Source: CALMNV01 sp035688975
GTDB lineage: Bacteria; Actinomycetota; Actinomycetes; Actinomycetales; Dermatophilaceae
Length of the DNA: 64,000 bases
Assembly: GCF_035688975.1 (NCBI RefSeq)
Contig: NZ_DASSMH010000051.1
Span: 5,126-69,125, forward strand
Direction: 5' to 3'
Both the position numbers and the translations under genes were made by a program. The notes under the pieces were generated by a model. That model had not been told where the DNA came from. It saw only the letters and a list, made by a program, of their open reading frames with translations, and ran no database searches. Positions 1 to 8,365 of the stretch are shown piece by piece. The number at the start of each line of letters is the position of its first letter. Position 1 is the first letter of the stretch.

Positions 1-2676
1 GACCAGACGCCCCTGTCCAACCACGAGCTGCGCATGGACGACGACGTCTACAAGATGCGCCAGGACCCGGCGGTGACGATCGGCTACCGCCTCGAGTCCG
101 GCGAGGTCGCCCTCGTCTGGACCACCACCCCGTGGACCGTGCCGTCCAACCTGGCGATGGCCGTCCACCCGGACGTCGACTACGTCGTCGTGGAGTCCGA
201 CGTCACCGGACGCGCGGAGCGCTACGTCCTCGCCGAGGCCCGGCTCGCGGCATACGCCCGGGAGCTGGGGGAGGACGCCCCGCAGCGGATCCTCCAGCGG
301 CTCAAGGGAAGTGAGCTCATCGGCCGGCGCTACACCCCACCCTTCGACTACTTCGCCGGCCACCCCGGCGCCCACCGGGTGCTCGCAGCCGACTACGTCA
401 CGACCGAGGACGGCACGGGCATCGTCCACATCGCGCCGGCCTTCGGTGAGGAGGACAAGCTCCTCACCGACGCCCACGACATCGTCCCCGTCGTGCCCGT
501 CGGCGCGGACGGCGCCTTCACCTTCCCGGTGCGCGACTACGAGGGCATGCACGTCTTCGACGCCAACGCCCACATCGTCGACCACCTGCGGGCCCGGACC
601 CGGCACGACGCCGGCCGGGGCGCGGAGGGCGAGGACCTCGGCTCGACGACCGCGGGCACGGTCCTGCTGCGCCGCGAGACCTACGACCACAGCTACCCGC
701 ACTGCTGGCGGTGCCGCGAGCCGCTGATCTACATGGCCGTGTCGAGCTGGTTCGTCGAGGTGACGAAGCTCAAGGAGCGGATGCTCGAGCTCAACCAGCA
801 GATCTCGTGGACGCCCGCGCACATCAAGGACGGCCAGTTCGGCAAGTGGCTCGCCAACGCGCGTGACTGGTCGATCTCGCGAAACCGCTTCTGGGGCAGT
901 CCGATCCCGGTATGGAAGTCGGACGACCCCGAATACCCGCGGATCGACGTCTACGGCTCGTTCGCCGAGCTCGAGCGCGACTTCGGGGTGACGGTGACGG
1001 ACCTGCACCGGCCGAGCATCGACGCGCTCACGAGGCCCAACCCGGACGACCCCACGGGCCGGTCGACGATGCGTCGCGTCGAGGACGTCCTCGACGTGTG
1101 GTTCGACTCGGGGTCGATGAGCTTCGCCCAGGTGCACTACCCCTTCGAGAATGCCGACTGGTTCGAGCACCACTTCCCGGGCGACTTCATCGTCGAGTAC
1201 ATCGGGCAGACGCGCGGCTGGTTCTACACGCTGCACGTCCTCGCGGCGGCGCTCTTCGACCGGCCAGCGTTCCGCTCGTGCATCAGCCACGGCATCGTGC
1301 TCGGCTCCGACGGGCAGAAGATGAGCAAGTCGCTGCGCAACTACCCCGACGTCTCCGAGGTCTTCGACCGCGACGGCGCCGACGCCATGCGGTGGTTCCT
1401 CATGAGCAGCCCCATCCTGCGAGGCGGCAACCTCGTGGTGACCGAGCAGGGCATCCGCGACGGCGTGCGCCAGGTCATGATCCCGCTGTGGAACGCCTGG
1501 TCCTTCTTCGCCCTCTACGCCAACGCCGCCCGGGGTGGGCAGGGCTACGAGGCGCACCGGTCGACCGACTCGGCCGACGTCCTCGACCGCTACCTGCTCG
1601 CCAAGCTGCGCGAGTTCGTCGGGGACATGCAGGCCCAGCTCGACGCCTACGAGATCGCCTCGGCGTGCGACACCATGCGCGCCTTCCTCGACGTGCTGAC
1701 GAACTGGTACATCCGTCGCTCCCGCGACCGGTTCTGGGGGGGTGAGTCGCGGGAGTCGCTCGCGGCGTTCGACACGCTGTGGACCGCGCTCGAGACGGTG
1801 ACCCGCGCCATCGCCCCCCTCCTGCCCCTGACGACCGAGGAGATCTGGCGCGGCCTCACGGGGGAGCGGTCCGTGCACCTGACCGACTACCCCCTCGCCG
1901 AGGAGCTGCCCGCCGACCACGGCCTCGTCGTCGCGATGGACCGGGCCCGGGACGTGTGCGGGGCGGGGTCGAGCCTGCGCAAGGCCAGGTCGCTGCGCGC
2001 CCGGCTGCCGCTCGCGGGCCTCACCGTCGTCGTGCCGGAGCCGCAGGCCCTCGAGCCGTTCCGGTCGGTCATCCGGGACGAGCTCAACGTCAAGGAGCTG
2101 ACGCTCGTCGACCTCGCCACGGCGAGCGAGGCCGACTTCGGCATCAGCCGGCGCCTCACCGTCAACGCCCGCGCCGCCGGCCCGCGCCTCGGCCGGGACG
2201 TGCAGACGGCCATCAAGGGCAGCAAGTCGGGGGACTGGTCCGTGGCGCCTGACGGGGTCGTGACCGCGGGCGGCCTCACCCTCGTCGAGGGCGAGTACAC
2301 CCTCGACACCGTCGTCTCCGGCGACGCGCCGGGAGCAGGGGCGACCGCCATGCTGCCCGGAGGCGGCTTCGTGGTGCTCGACACGACGGTGACGCCCGAG
2401 CTCGCCCGCGAGGGCGTGGCCCGCGACCTCGTCCGTGCGGTGCAGCAGGCCCGTCGCGACGCCGGCCTGCACGTCTCCGACCGGATCAGCCTCACCATCG
2501 TCGGCGCGCCCGAGGTCTTCGACGCCACGGTGACGCATCGCGACCTCATCGTCGACGAGACCCTCGCCGTCCAGTTCGCCTCGGCCGGACCGGACCATCC
2601 GCTGCCGGACGGGGTGGGCACGCCCGTCGTCGTCGGCGACGGGCTCGACGCGCGCATCGTGGTGCGCAGGCAGTGA
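1..2676 (+). CDS. ileS: Isoleucyl-tRNA synthetase, 5' end outside window
   Basis: Charges tRNA-Ile with isoleucine in the cytoplasm. The frame is open from base 1, so the N-terminal catalytic half with the HIGH motif lies upstream of the window. About 891 codons are present. The editing-domain motif TTPWTVPSN lies near window residue 41, the catalytic motif GQTRGWFY near 403, and KMSKS at bases 1318-1332, followed by the helical anticodon-binding domain and a long C-terminal extension. The spacing and wording resemble the long, eukaryote-like actinobacterial IleRS type rather than the E. coli type (inference). The stop codon overlaps the GTG of the next gene, suggesting translational coupling. 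Confidence 0.97.
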   Translation, partial: DQTPLSNHELRMDDDVYKMRQDPAVTIGYRLESGEVALVWTTTPWTVPSNLAMAVHPDVDYVVVESDVTGRAERYVLAEARLAAYARELGEDAPQRILQRLKGSELIGRRYTPPFDYFAGHPGAHRVLAADYVTTEDGTGIVHIAPAFGEEDKLLTDAHDIVPVVPVGADGAFTFPVRDYEGMHVFDANAHIVDHLRARTRHDAGRGAEGEDLGSTTAGTVLLRRETYDHSYPHCWRCREPLIYMAVSSWFVEVTKLKERMLELNQQISWTPAHIKDGQFGKWLANARDWSISRNRFWGSPIPVWKSDDPEYPRIDVYGSFAELERDFGVTVTDLHRPSIDALTRPNPDDPTGRSTMRRVEDVLDVWFDSGSMSFAQVHYPFENADWFEHHFPGDFIVEYIGQTRGWFYTLHVLAAALFDRPAFRSCISHGIVLGSDGQKMSKSLRNYPDVSEVFDRDGADAMRWFLMSSPILRGGNLVVTEQGIRDGVRQVMIPLWNAWSFFALYANAARGGQGYEAHRSTDSADVLDRYLLAKLREFVGDMQAQLDAYEIASACDTMRAFLDVLTNWYIRRSRDRFWGGESRESLAAFDTLWTALETVTRAIAPLLPLTTEEIWRGLTGERSVHLTDYPLAEELPADHGLVVAMDRARDVCGAGSSLRKARSLRARLPLAGLTVVVPEPQALEPFRSVIRDELNVKELTLVDLATASEADFGISRRLTVNARAAGPRLGRDVQTAIKGSKSGDWSVAPDGVVTAGGLTLVEGEYTLDTVVSGDAPGAGATAMLPGGGFVVLDTTVTPELAREGVARDLVRAVQQARRDAGLHVSDRISLTIVGAPEVFDATVTHRDLIVDETLAVQFASAGPDHPLPDGVGTPVVVGDGLDARIVVRRQ

Positions 2677-3230
2677 GCGGCGCACGTCCCGATCCCGGGC
2701 GCCGCGACCGCGTCGTCGTGAGCGCCGTGGTCGTGCGCACGGCCACCGGCAACGACCTCGATGCCGTGCTCGACATCGGCCACCGCACCTGGCGGGCCAC
2801 GTACGAGCCGATCGCCGGTCCGGACTACGTCGCGATGGGTCTCGCCAAGTGGTGGACCTCCGACGTCGTCATCGACTCCATCCGGCTCGGCCGCACCCTC
2901 GTGGCCGAGCGCGACGGCGACGTCGTGGGCCTGGCGGCCTACGGGCTGCGCGGCGACGACCTCGTGCTGTGGAAGCTCTACGTCCCGCCCGAGCACCAGG
3001 GCGGCGGGGTGGGCCGCGCCCTGCTGGACGCGGTCCTGCGGCGGGGCGAGGAGCTGGGCCGGGCGCGGGTGGTGCTGTCGCACCTCGCGGACAACGAGCA
3101 GGCCGGCCGGTTCTACGCCCGCAACGGCTTCGTGCGCACCGACGTCGAGTCCGGCGGCTCCGGCGTGCCCGACAGCGTATGGGTGGCCCGGGACCTCGGC
3201 GCCACGCCCCAACCGGAGGAGCAGCCATGA
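2673..3230 (+). CDS. GNAT family N-acetyltransferase
   Basis: A GNAT-fold acetyltransferase of unknown substrate. The acetyl-CoA binding motif A is visible as PPEHQGGGVGRALLDAVL (about residues 107-124), followed by the usual NEQAGRFYARNGF strand-helix near 148-160. The GTG at 2673 overlaps the ileS stop, but family members normally begin only a few residues before the VRTATGNDLD strand, so a GTG at 2718 or 2727 may be the true start. The stop codon overlaps the ATG of folC, so ileS, this gene and folC form a coupled set. Substrate cannot be told from sequence. Confidence 0.9.
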   Translation: MSGARPDPGRRDRVVVSAVVVRTATGNDLDAVLDIGHRTWRATYEPIAGPDYVAMGLAKWWTSDVVIDSIRLGRTLVAERDGDVVGLAAYGLRGDDLVLWKLYVPPEHQGGGVGRALLDAVLRRGEELGRARVVLSHLADNEQAGRFYARNGFVRTDVESGGSGVPDSVWVARDLGATPQPEEQP

Positions 3231-4615
3231 CCGGTCGACCAGACGCAGCCGCCCAGGAGGCCGCCCGCAGCCTCGAGCTGCGCAAGCGGATGCGTGAGGT
3301 CGAGGAGGAGATCCTCGCCCGCGCGCCCGAGAACGACGTCGGTCCCTCGCTCGAGCGGATCGCCGCCGTGATGGAGCTGGCCGGCGACCCGCAGCGCGCC
3401 TACCCCGTCATCCACGTGACGGGCACCAACGGCAAGACGTCGACGAGCCGGATGATCGACGCCATCCTCGGCGAGGCCGGCCTGGCGACGGGGCGGTTCA
3501 CCTCACCGCACCTGCACGACGTCAGGGAGCGGATCACGCTGGCCGGCAAGCCGATCCCGCGCGAGAAGTTCCTCGCGGCCTACGCCGACGTGGCCCCTCT
3601 CATCGACATCGTCGACGCGCGGTCGCTCGAGTCGGGCGGCCGGCGGATGAACTTCTTCGAGGTGCTCGTCGCGGTCGCGTATGCCGCGTTCGCCGACGCG
3701 CCCGTCGACGTGGCCGTCGTCGAGGTGGGCCTCGGCGGCACCTGGGACGCCACCAACGTCGCGGACGGGCAGGTGGCCGTGGTGACCCCGGTCGACCTCG
3801 ACCACACGCACCTGCTCGGCGACGACGTGGAGGCGATCGCCCGCGAGAAGAGCGGCATCGTCAAGGCGGACGCGGCCGTCGTGGCGGGGGAGCAGCCCGA
3901 GGAGGTCGTCGCGGTGCTCCGCGAGCGCGCCGAGGAGGTGGGGGCCTCCCTCGCCGTCCAAGGGCGCGACTACGGCGTCCTCTCCCGGGAGGTCGCCCTG
4001 GGCGGGCAGGTCGTCTCGGTCAGGGGGCTGGCCGGGGAGTACCGCGACCTCCTGCTGCCCCTCCACGGCGCGCACCAGGCCGCCAACCTCGCCACGGCCG
4101 TGGCCGCGACCGAGGCCTTCCTCGGCGGTGGCAGCCAGGCGCTCGACGGCGACGTGCTCGCCGCCGCGTGCGCGGCGATGACCTCCCCGGGCCGTCTGGA
4201 GGTCGTCCGGCGCTCGCCGACCGTCCTCGTCGACGCCGCCCACAACCCGCACGGGGCCCGCTCCCTCGTGGCGGCCCTCGCAGAGGCGTTCACCTTCACC
4301 CGGCTCGTCGGCCTCGTGGGCATCGTCGCCGACAAGGACGCGGCCACCATCCTCGAGGTGCTCGAGCCGGCCCTCGACCACGTCGTCGTGACCCGCAGCT
4401 CGTCGCCTCGGGCACTTGCGCCGGAGCGGCTCGGGGAGCTGGCCACGGAGGTCTTCGGCGAGGGGCGGGTCACGGTCGTGCCCAACCTGCCGGACGCCCT
4501 CGAGCAGGCCGTCACCCTCGCCGAGGAGGAGGGCCTGGGAGGCGGGGTGGTGGCGACGGGATCGGTCATCACCGCCGGAGAGGTGCGGATGCTCCTCGGG
4601 CGGACCGACACGTGA
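3227..4615 (+). CDS. folC: Bifunctional folylpolyglutamate/dihydrofolate synthase
   Basis: Adds glutamate to dihydropteroate and to tetrahydrofolates, trapping folate in the cell (462 residues, usual family length). A Mur-ligase-type ATP loop VTGTNGKTSTSR lies near residue 64, followed by TSPHLHDVRERI, and the C-terminal domain contains VDAAHNPHGA near 341. The start chosen is the ATG at 3227, which overlaps the previous stop as ATGA; the open frame runs further upstream but that part is only shadow of the acetyltransferase. Position ahead of DUF4233 and ndk is a conserved actinobacterial order. Confidence 0.96.
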   Translation: MTGRPDAAAQEAARSLELRKRMREVEEEILARAPENDVGPSLERIAAVMELAGDPQRAYPVIHVTGTNGKTSTSRMIDAILGEAGLATGRFTSPHLHDVRERITLAGKPIPREKFLAAYADVAPLIDIVDARSLESGGRRMNFFEVLVAVAYAAFADAPVDVAVVEVGLGGTWDATNVADGQVAVVTPVDLDHTHLLGDDVEAIAREKSGIVKADAAVVAGEQPEEVVAVLRERAEEVGASLAVQGRDYGVLSREVALGGQVVSVRGLAGEYRDLLLPLHGAHQAANLATAVAATEAFLGGGSQALDGDVLAAACAAMTSPGRLEVVRRSPTVLVDAAHNPHGARSLVAALAEAFTFTRLVGLVGIVADKDAATILEVLEPALDHVVVTRSSSPRALAPERLGELATEVFGEGRVTVVPNLPDALEQAVTLAEEEGLGGGVVATGSVITAGEVRMLLGRTDT

Positions 4616-4638
4616 CCCGGCCCGTCGCCGGGGGCCCG

Positions 4639-4644
4639 TAGGCT
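4639..4644 (+). promoter_or_regulatory. Putative -10 box, leaderless start
   Basis: TAGGCT lies seven bases before the ATG at 4652 and there is no Shine-Dalgarno sequence, so the transcript probably begins at or next to the start codon. The -35 element is not clear. Confidence 0.5.
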
Positions 4645-4651
4645 GGCCCGT

Positions 4652-5098
4652 ATGCCGTTCCCGGTCAAGCTCCTGGTGGTCCTGCTCATCATGGCGACCG
4701 TCGTCGTGCTCTACGGCCGCCTCGTCGGCCGGCGGGACCCGGAGGCGCGCCACCCGGGGCTCACCGAGGCGGTCCGCGGGCGGATCAGCCGCGAGATCAG
4801 CAGCGGCCGCACCGTCAACGCGATCAAGCTCTACCGCGAGGCGACCGGGGCGCCGCTGCTCGACGCGAAGCGGGCCGTGAGCTCGTGGTTCGTCCCGGGG
4901 CGCGGGCCGGGGGTCAAGGACGCCGCCGCATCGTGGACGCAGGGGCGGCTCACCGACGAGGCGCGGCTGCGGATCAGCACGCTCGTCGAGGCCGGCCGCA
5001 CGGACGAGGCGCGCAGCCTCTACGCCGAGGCGACGGGGGCGAGCGACACCGAGGCGCGCGCCATCATCCGGTCGTGGGACACGACCCAGAGCTACTGA
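4652..5098 (+). CDS. Membrane-anchored protein with two L7/L12-like repeats
   Basis: 148 residues. An N-terminal hydrophobic segment (about residues 5-25) is followed by a basic stop-transfer motif and two copies of a short module. The modules read VNAIKLYREATGAPLLDAK (near residue 53) and DEARSLYAEATG followed by DTEARAIIRSW (near 118). The first closely resembles the C-terminal domain of ribosomal protein L7/L12, which recruits translation factors. Function is unknown; a peripheral membrane role in binding ribosome-related factors is speculative. It sits between folC and DUF4233, where many actinobacteria have no gene. Confidence 0.85.
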   Translation: MPFPVKLLVVLLIMATVVVLYGRLVGRRDPEARHPGLTEAVRGRISREISSGRTVNAIKLYREATGAPLLDAKRAVSSWFVPGRGPGVKDAAASWTQGRLTDEARLRISTLVEAGRTDEARSLYAEATGASDTEARAIIRSWDTTQSY

Positions 5099-5159
5099 TG
5101 CCCCACAACCACCGACCCGCCTCGAGACCAGTGACCAGGCCCATCGGGAAGGGAGGAGC

Positions 5160-5543
5160 ATGAGCGGCCTCACCCTGCACGGCACGACCGGCAGGTTCAC
5201 CTGGCGCATGCTCGCCACGGTGCTCGCCGGCCAGTCGGTCATCGTGTTCTTCGGCGCGCTCGTCGGCCGGGCCGTCGCCGCCACGGGGCCGGACGGCGGA
5301 CGCTCGACGGCATACCTGCTCGTCGGCACCGGCATCGCGCTCCTCTGCCTCGTCGCCGCGGGACTGCTCCGGGGACCCTGGGGCGTGACGCTCGGGTGGC
5401 TCGTGCAGGCGCTCACCCTCCTGTCGGCGCTCGTCGTGCCGATGATGCTCGCCGCCGGGGTGATCTTCCTCGCCCTGTGGGTCGTGAGCCTCGTGCAGGG
5501 CGCGCGCGTGGACGCCTCGGAGGAGCAGCGGCGGCACCGATAG
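5160..5543 (+). CDS. DUF4233 family membrane protein
   Basis: 127 residues with about four hydrophobic segments, including MLATVLAGQSVIVFFGALVG near the N-terminus and MMLAAGVIFLALWVVSLV near the C-terminus. The family is conserved in actinobacteria between folC and ndk, exactly as here, but has no assigned function. A good ribosome binding site (GGGAGGAG) precedes the ATG. Its TAG stop codon forms the first three bases of the probable ndk -10 box. Confidence 0.9.
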   Translation: MSGLTLHGTTGRFTWRMLATVLAGQSVIVFFGALVGRAVAATGPDGGRSTAYLLVGTGIALLCLVAAGLLRGPWGVTLGWLVQALTLLSALVVPMMLAAGVIFLALWVVSLVQGARVDASEEQRRHR

Positions 5544-5546
5544 GGT
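5541..5546 (+). promoter_or_regulatory. Putative ndk -10 box overlapping a stop codon
   Basis: TAGGGT begins with the TAG stop of the DUF4233 gene and ends six bases before the ndk GTG, which has no Shine-Dalgarno sequence. This suggests a leaderless ndk transcript. Confidence 0.5.
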
Positions 5547-5552
5547 GACCCG

Positions 5553-5975
5553 GTGAGCAGCGAACGTTCCCTCGTCATCGTCAAGCCCGACGGCTTCTCG
5601 CGCCGGCTCACGGGGGAGGTGCTGCGCCGCATCGAGGCGAAGGGCTACTCCCTGGTGGCCCTCTCCGTGCTCACCCCGACCCGGGAGCAGCTCGCCGCGC
5701 ACTACGCCGAGCACGAGGGCAAGCCGTTCTACGAGCCGCTCGTCGACTTCATGTCGTCCGGGCAGGTCACCGCGGCCGTCATCGAGGGCGAGGACTGCAT
5801 CCGCGGTTTCCGCGCCCTCGCCGGGGCCACCAACCCCACCGAGGCCGCCCCCGGCACGATCCGCGGCGACCTCGGCCGCGACTGGGGCACGAAGGTGCAG
5901 CAGAACATCGTGCACGGCTCCGACTCGCCCGAGTCCGCGGCCCGCGAGGTCGCGATCTGGTTCCCCCGGCTCTGA
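5553..5975 (+). CDS. ndk: Nucleoside diphosphate kinase
   Basis: Transfers the gamma phosphate between nucleoside di- and triphosphates, balancing the NTP and dNTP pools. The 140-residue length is standard. LVIVKPDGFSRRLTGEV near residue 7 is the nucleotide-binding start of the family, and the catalytic histidine is in NIVHGSDSP near residue 118-126. GTG start; no Shine-Dalgarno sequence, consistent with the leaderless promoter just upstream. Confidence 0.97.
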   Translation: MSSERSLVIVKPDGFSRRLTGEVLRRIEAKGYSLVALSVLTPTREQLAAHYAEHEGKPFYEPLVDFMSSGQVTAAVIEGEDCIRGFRALAGATNPTEAAPGTIRGDLGRDWGTKVQQNIVHGSDSPESAAREVAIWFPRL

Positions 5976-5985
5976 CGGGCGGCCC

Positions 5986-7020
5986 GTGTCCTGGATGACC
6001 TCCCGGCCCTGGCAGGGCCGCGACCTCGCGATCGACCTCGGCACCGCGAACACGCTCATCCACGCCCGCGGCGCCGGCGTCGTCCTCGAGGAACCGTCCG
6101 TCGTCGCCGTCGAGGTGGGCACGGGACGGCTCGTGGCGGCGGGGGCACGGGCCAAGGAGATGCTCGGGCGGGCTCCCGGCTCGATCCGCGCCGTGCGGCC
6201 GCTGCGCGACGGGGTCGTCTCCGACGCCGACGAGACCGAGCGGATGCTGCGCTGGTTCCTCGACCAGGTGCGCCAGTCCCGGCTCGTGCGGCCCCGGATG
6301 GTGCTGTGCGTCCCGAGCGAGGTGACCGGTGTCGAGCGCCGGGCGCTGGAGGACGCGGCCACCCGCTGCGGGGCGCGCCGGGTCTACATGATCGAGGAGC
6401 CGATGGCCGCGGCCGTCGGGGCGGGCCTGCCGGTCTACGAGGCGGGCGCGAGCATGGTCGTCGACATCGGCGGGGGCACGACGGACGTGGCGGTGATCAG
6501 CCTCGGCGGCATCGTCACGTCGACCTCGCTGCGCATCGCCGGCGACGAGATCGACGAGGCGGTCATCGCCCACGTCAAGGGCGAGTACTCGCTCCTCCTC
6601 GGAGAGCGCAGCGCCGAGGACATCAAGGTCGCGGTCGGCTCCGTCTTCCCGCTCCGCGAGGAGCTGACGACCCGGGTGCGCGGCCGTGACCTCGTGACCG
6701 GCCTGCCCAAGACCGTCACGGTGAGCTCGGCCGAGGTCCGGCGCGCCATCGAGGGCCCGGTGCTGCAGATCGTCGAGCTTGTGCGCGCCACGCTCGACGT
6801 GTGCCCGCCCGAGCTCGCCGGTGACATCCTCGACCGCGGGATCACCCTCACAGGTGGTGGGGCGCTGCTCCGGGGCCTCGACGCCAGGCTGCGCCACGAG
6901 CTCGGCGTGCCGGTGTCCGTCGCGCAGGACCCCCTGCGCGCCGTGGCCCGCGGGGCCGGCCGGTGCGTCGACGACTTCGCGAGCCTCGAGCGGGTCCTCG
7001 TCGAGGACTCCCGGCTCTGA
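5986..7020 (+). CDS. mreB: Rod-shape actin homologue MreB
   Basis: Bacterial actin that positions lateral wall synthesis. The 344-residue protein has the phosphate-1 motif DLGTANT near residue 16, the phosphate-2 motif VVDIGGGTTDVAV near 159, the family motif IEEPMAAAVGAG near 137 and an adenosine motif LTGGGALLRG near 288. It starts with GTG at 5986, ten bases after ndk. It heads the mreB-mreC-mreD-mrdA cluster; mreC follows four bases after its stop. Confidence 0.96.
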   Translation: MSWMTSRPWQGRDLAIDLGTANTLIHARGAGVVLEEPSVVAVEVGTGRLVAAGARAKEMLGRAPGSIRAVRPLRDGVVSDADETERMLRWFLDQVRQSRLVRPRMVLCVPSEVTGVERRALEDAATRCGARRVYMIEEPMAAAVGAGLPVYEAGASMVVDIGGGTTDVAVISLGGIVTSTSLRIAGDEIDEAVIAHVKGEYSLLLGERSAEDIKVAVGSVFPLREELTTRVRGRDLVTGLPKTVTVSSAEVRRAIEGPVLQIVELVRATLDVCPPELAGDILDRGITLTGGGALLRGLDARLRHELGVPVSVAQDPLRAVARGAGRCVDDFASLERVLVEDSRL

Positions 7021-7024
7021 GGCC

Positions 7025-7864
7025 ATGGACCTCCACGCGCGCCGCCGGCTCCTCGCCGTCCTCGTCGTGCTCACCCTCGCCCTCCTCGTCGCCGACCTGG
7101 CCGGCTCGGGGGCGGCGGCCGCCGTGCGGCAGGCCGGTGGGGTCGTGCTCGGCCCGGTCCAGCGGGCCCTGTCCGGCACCGCGGACGCCGACGAGGTCGC
7201 CGTGCTCCGGGCCGACAACGCCCGCCTCCGGACGACGGTCGCCACCCAGGAGCGGCAGCTGGGTGAGCTCGGCGAGCTGCGCGGGCTGCTCGGCTCGGCC
7301 GCGGCATCCCACCGGCTCGTGGCCGCCCGCGTCGTCGCCACGGAGCTCAGCGCGCTCGGCGGGCGCAGCGTCACGCTCGACGTCGGCTCGCGCGACGGGA
7401 TCGCCGTGGACTCGACGGTCGCGGCCGCCGGCGGACTCGTCGGCCGCGTCGTCGCCGTCGGGCCGTGGACGAGCGACGTGTCCGTCCTGGGCACGACGGG
7501 AGCGACGGTGGGCGTCCGCGTCGGGCGCGCGGGCACGCTCGGCACCGTGTCCCCGCCGAGCGGGGCCGACCAGGCGCCCCGCCCCCGGGGCACGCTCAGC
7601 CTCACGCTCGTCCAACCCGGCGCGCCGGCGGTGGGCGACGTCGTCACGACCCTGGGCAGCGTGGACGAGCGGCCGTATGCCGCGGGCCTTCCCGTCGGCA
7701 CCGTGGTGGCGGTGGACCCGGACCGGGGACAGGTGACCCGCTCGGCCACAGTGCGCCCGGCCGTCGACCTCGACAGCCTCGACGTCGTCGCCGTCGTGCT
7801 GCCCACGCCCCGCGCGGCCGCCCGTCCCGCGGCCACGCCTGCACCAGCGGCGGCCGGGCGATGA
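7025..7864 (+). CDS. mreC: Cell-shape protein MreC
   Basis: Periplasm-facing scaffold of the elongation machinery that binds PBP2 and MreD. 279 residues: cytoplasmic start, a membrane segment LLAVLVVLTLALLVADLAG (about residues 9-27), a coiled-coil stretch around LRADNARLRTTVATQERQL (about 61-79), then the beta-rich domain with ALGGRSVTLDVGSRDGI. The start used is the ATG at 7025; longer versions only read through mreB. The last codons overlap the mreD start (ATGA), so the two are coupled. Confidence 0.93.
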   Translation: MDLHARRRLLAVLVVLTLALLVADLAGSGAAAAVRQAGGVVLGPVQRALSGTADADEVAVLRADNARLRTTVATQERQLGELGELRGLLGSAAASHRLVAARVVATELSALGGRSVTLDVGSRDGIAVDSTVAAAGGLVGRVVAVGPWTSDVSVLGTTGATVGVRVGRAGTLGTVSPPSGADQAPRPRGTLSLTLVQPGAPAVGDVVTTLGSVDERPYAAGLPVGTVVAVDPDRGQVTRSATVRPAVDLDSLDVVAVVLPTPRAAARPAATPAPAAAGR

Positions 7865-8361
7865 GGCCGACGACGCTCGGCCTGCTGCGCACGGCATACG
7901 TCGTCGTGGCGGCCCTGCTGAGCGCCACCGTGCTGCCGCGGCTCGGCGTCGGCGCGGCCTGGGTGCCCGACCTCGTCCTCGTCGGCGTCGTCGCGACCGC
8001 GGTGCTGCGCGGGCCGGTGCACGGCGCCCTCGTCGGCCTCGGCGCGGGGTGGCTGGTCGAGCTCGTGCCGCCCGTCGGGCGGCCGCTCGGCGTCACGCCC
8101 CTCGTCCTCGCCCTGGCCGGTGCGGCCGCCGGCGCCTTCGCCACGCAGTCCTCGCGGTCCGCGCTCCGGGCACCTGCCGCCCTCGCGACCGCGTCACTCG
8201 TGGCCGTGCTCGGCCGGCTCGCGGTGTCGGCGCTGGCCGAGGGTGGCCTCGTCCCCGGCGAGGCGCTCGGCCGCTTCGCCTCCACCGTGACGGTCGGCCT
8301 GCTCATCCTGCCCGCCCTCGTGGCCGTCGACCGCGCCCTCGTGCGGCGCAGGCTGGGCTGA
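7861..8361 (+). CDS. mreD: Cell-shape membrane protein MreD
   Basis: Polytopic membrane partner of MreC. 166 residues with about five hydrophobic segments, including YVVVAALLSATVLPRLGVG near the start and VTVGLLILPALVAV near the end. It overlaps mreC by four bases and ends four bases before mrdA, so it lies within one transcript. MreD sequences are poorly conserved, so the name rests mainly on topology and position. Confidence 0.9.
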   Translation: MRPTTLGLLRTAYVVVAALLSATVLPRLGVGAAWVPDLVLVGVVATAVLRGPVHGALVGLGAGWLVELVPPVGRPLGVTPLVLALAGAAAGAFATQSSRSALRAPAALATASLVAVLGRLAVSALAEGGLVPGEALGRFASTVTVGLLILPALVAVDRALVRRRLG

Positions 8362-8365
8362 GACA

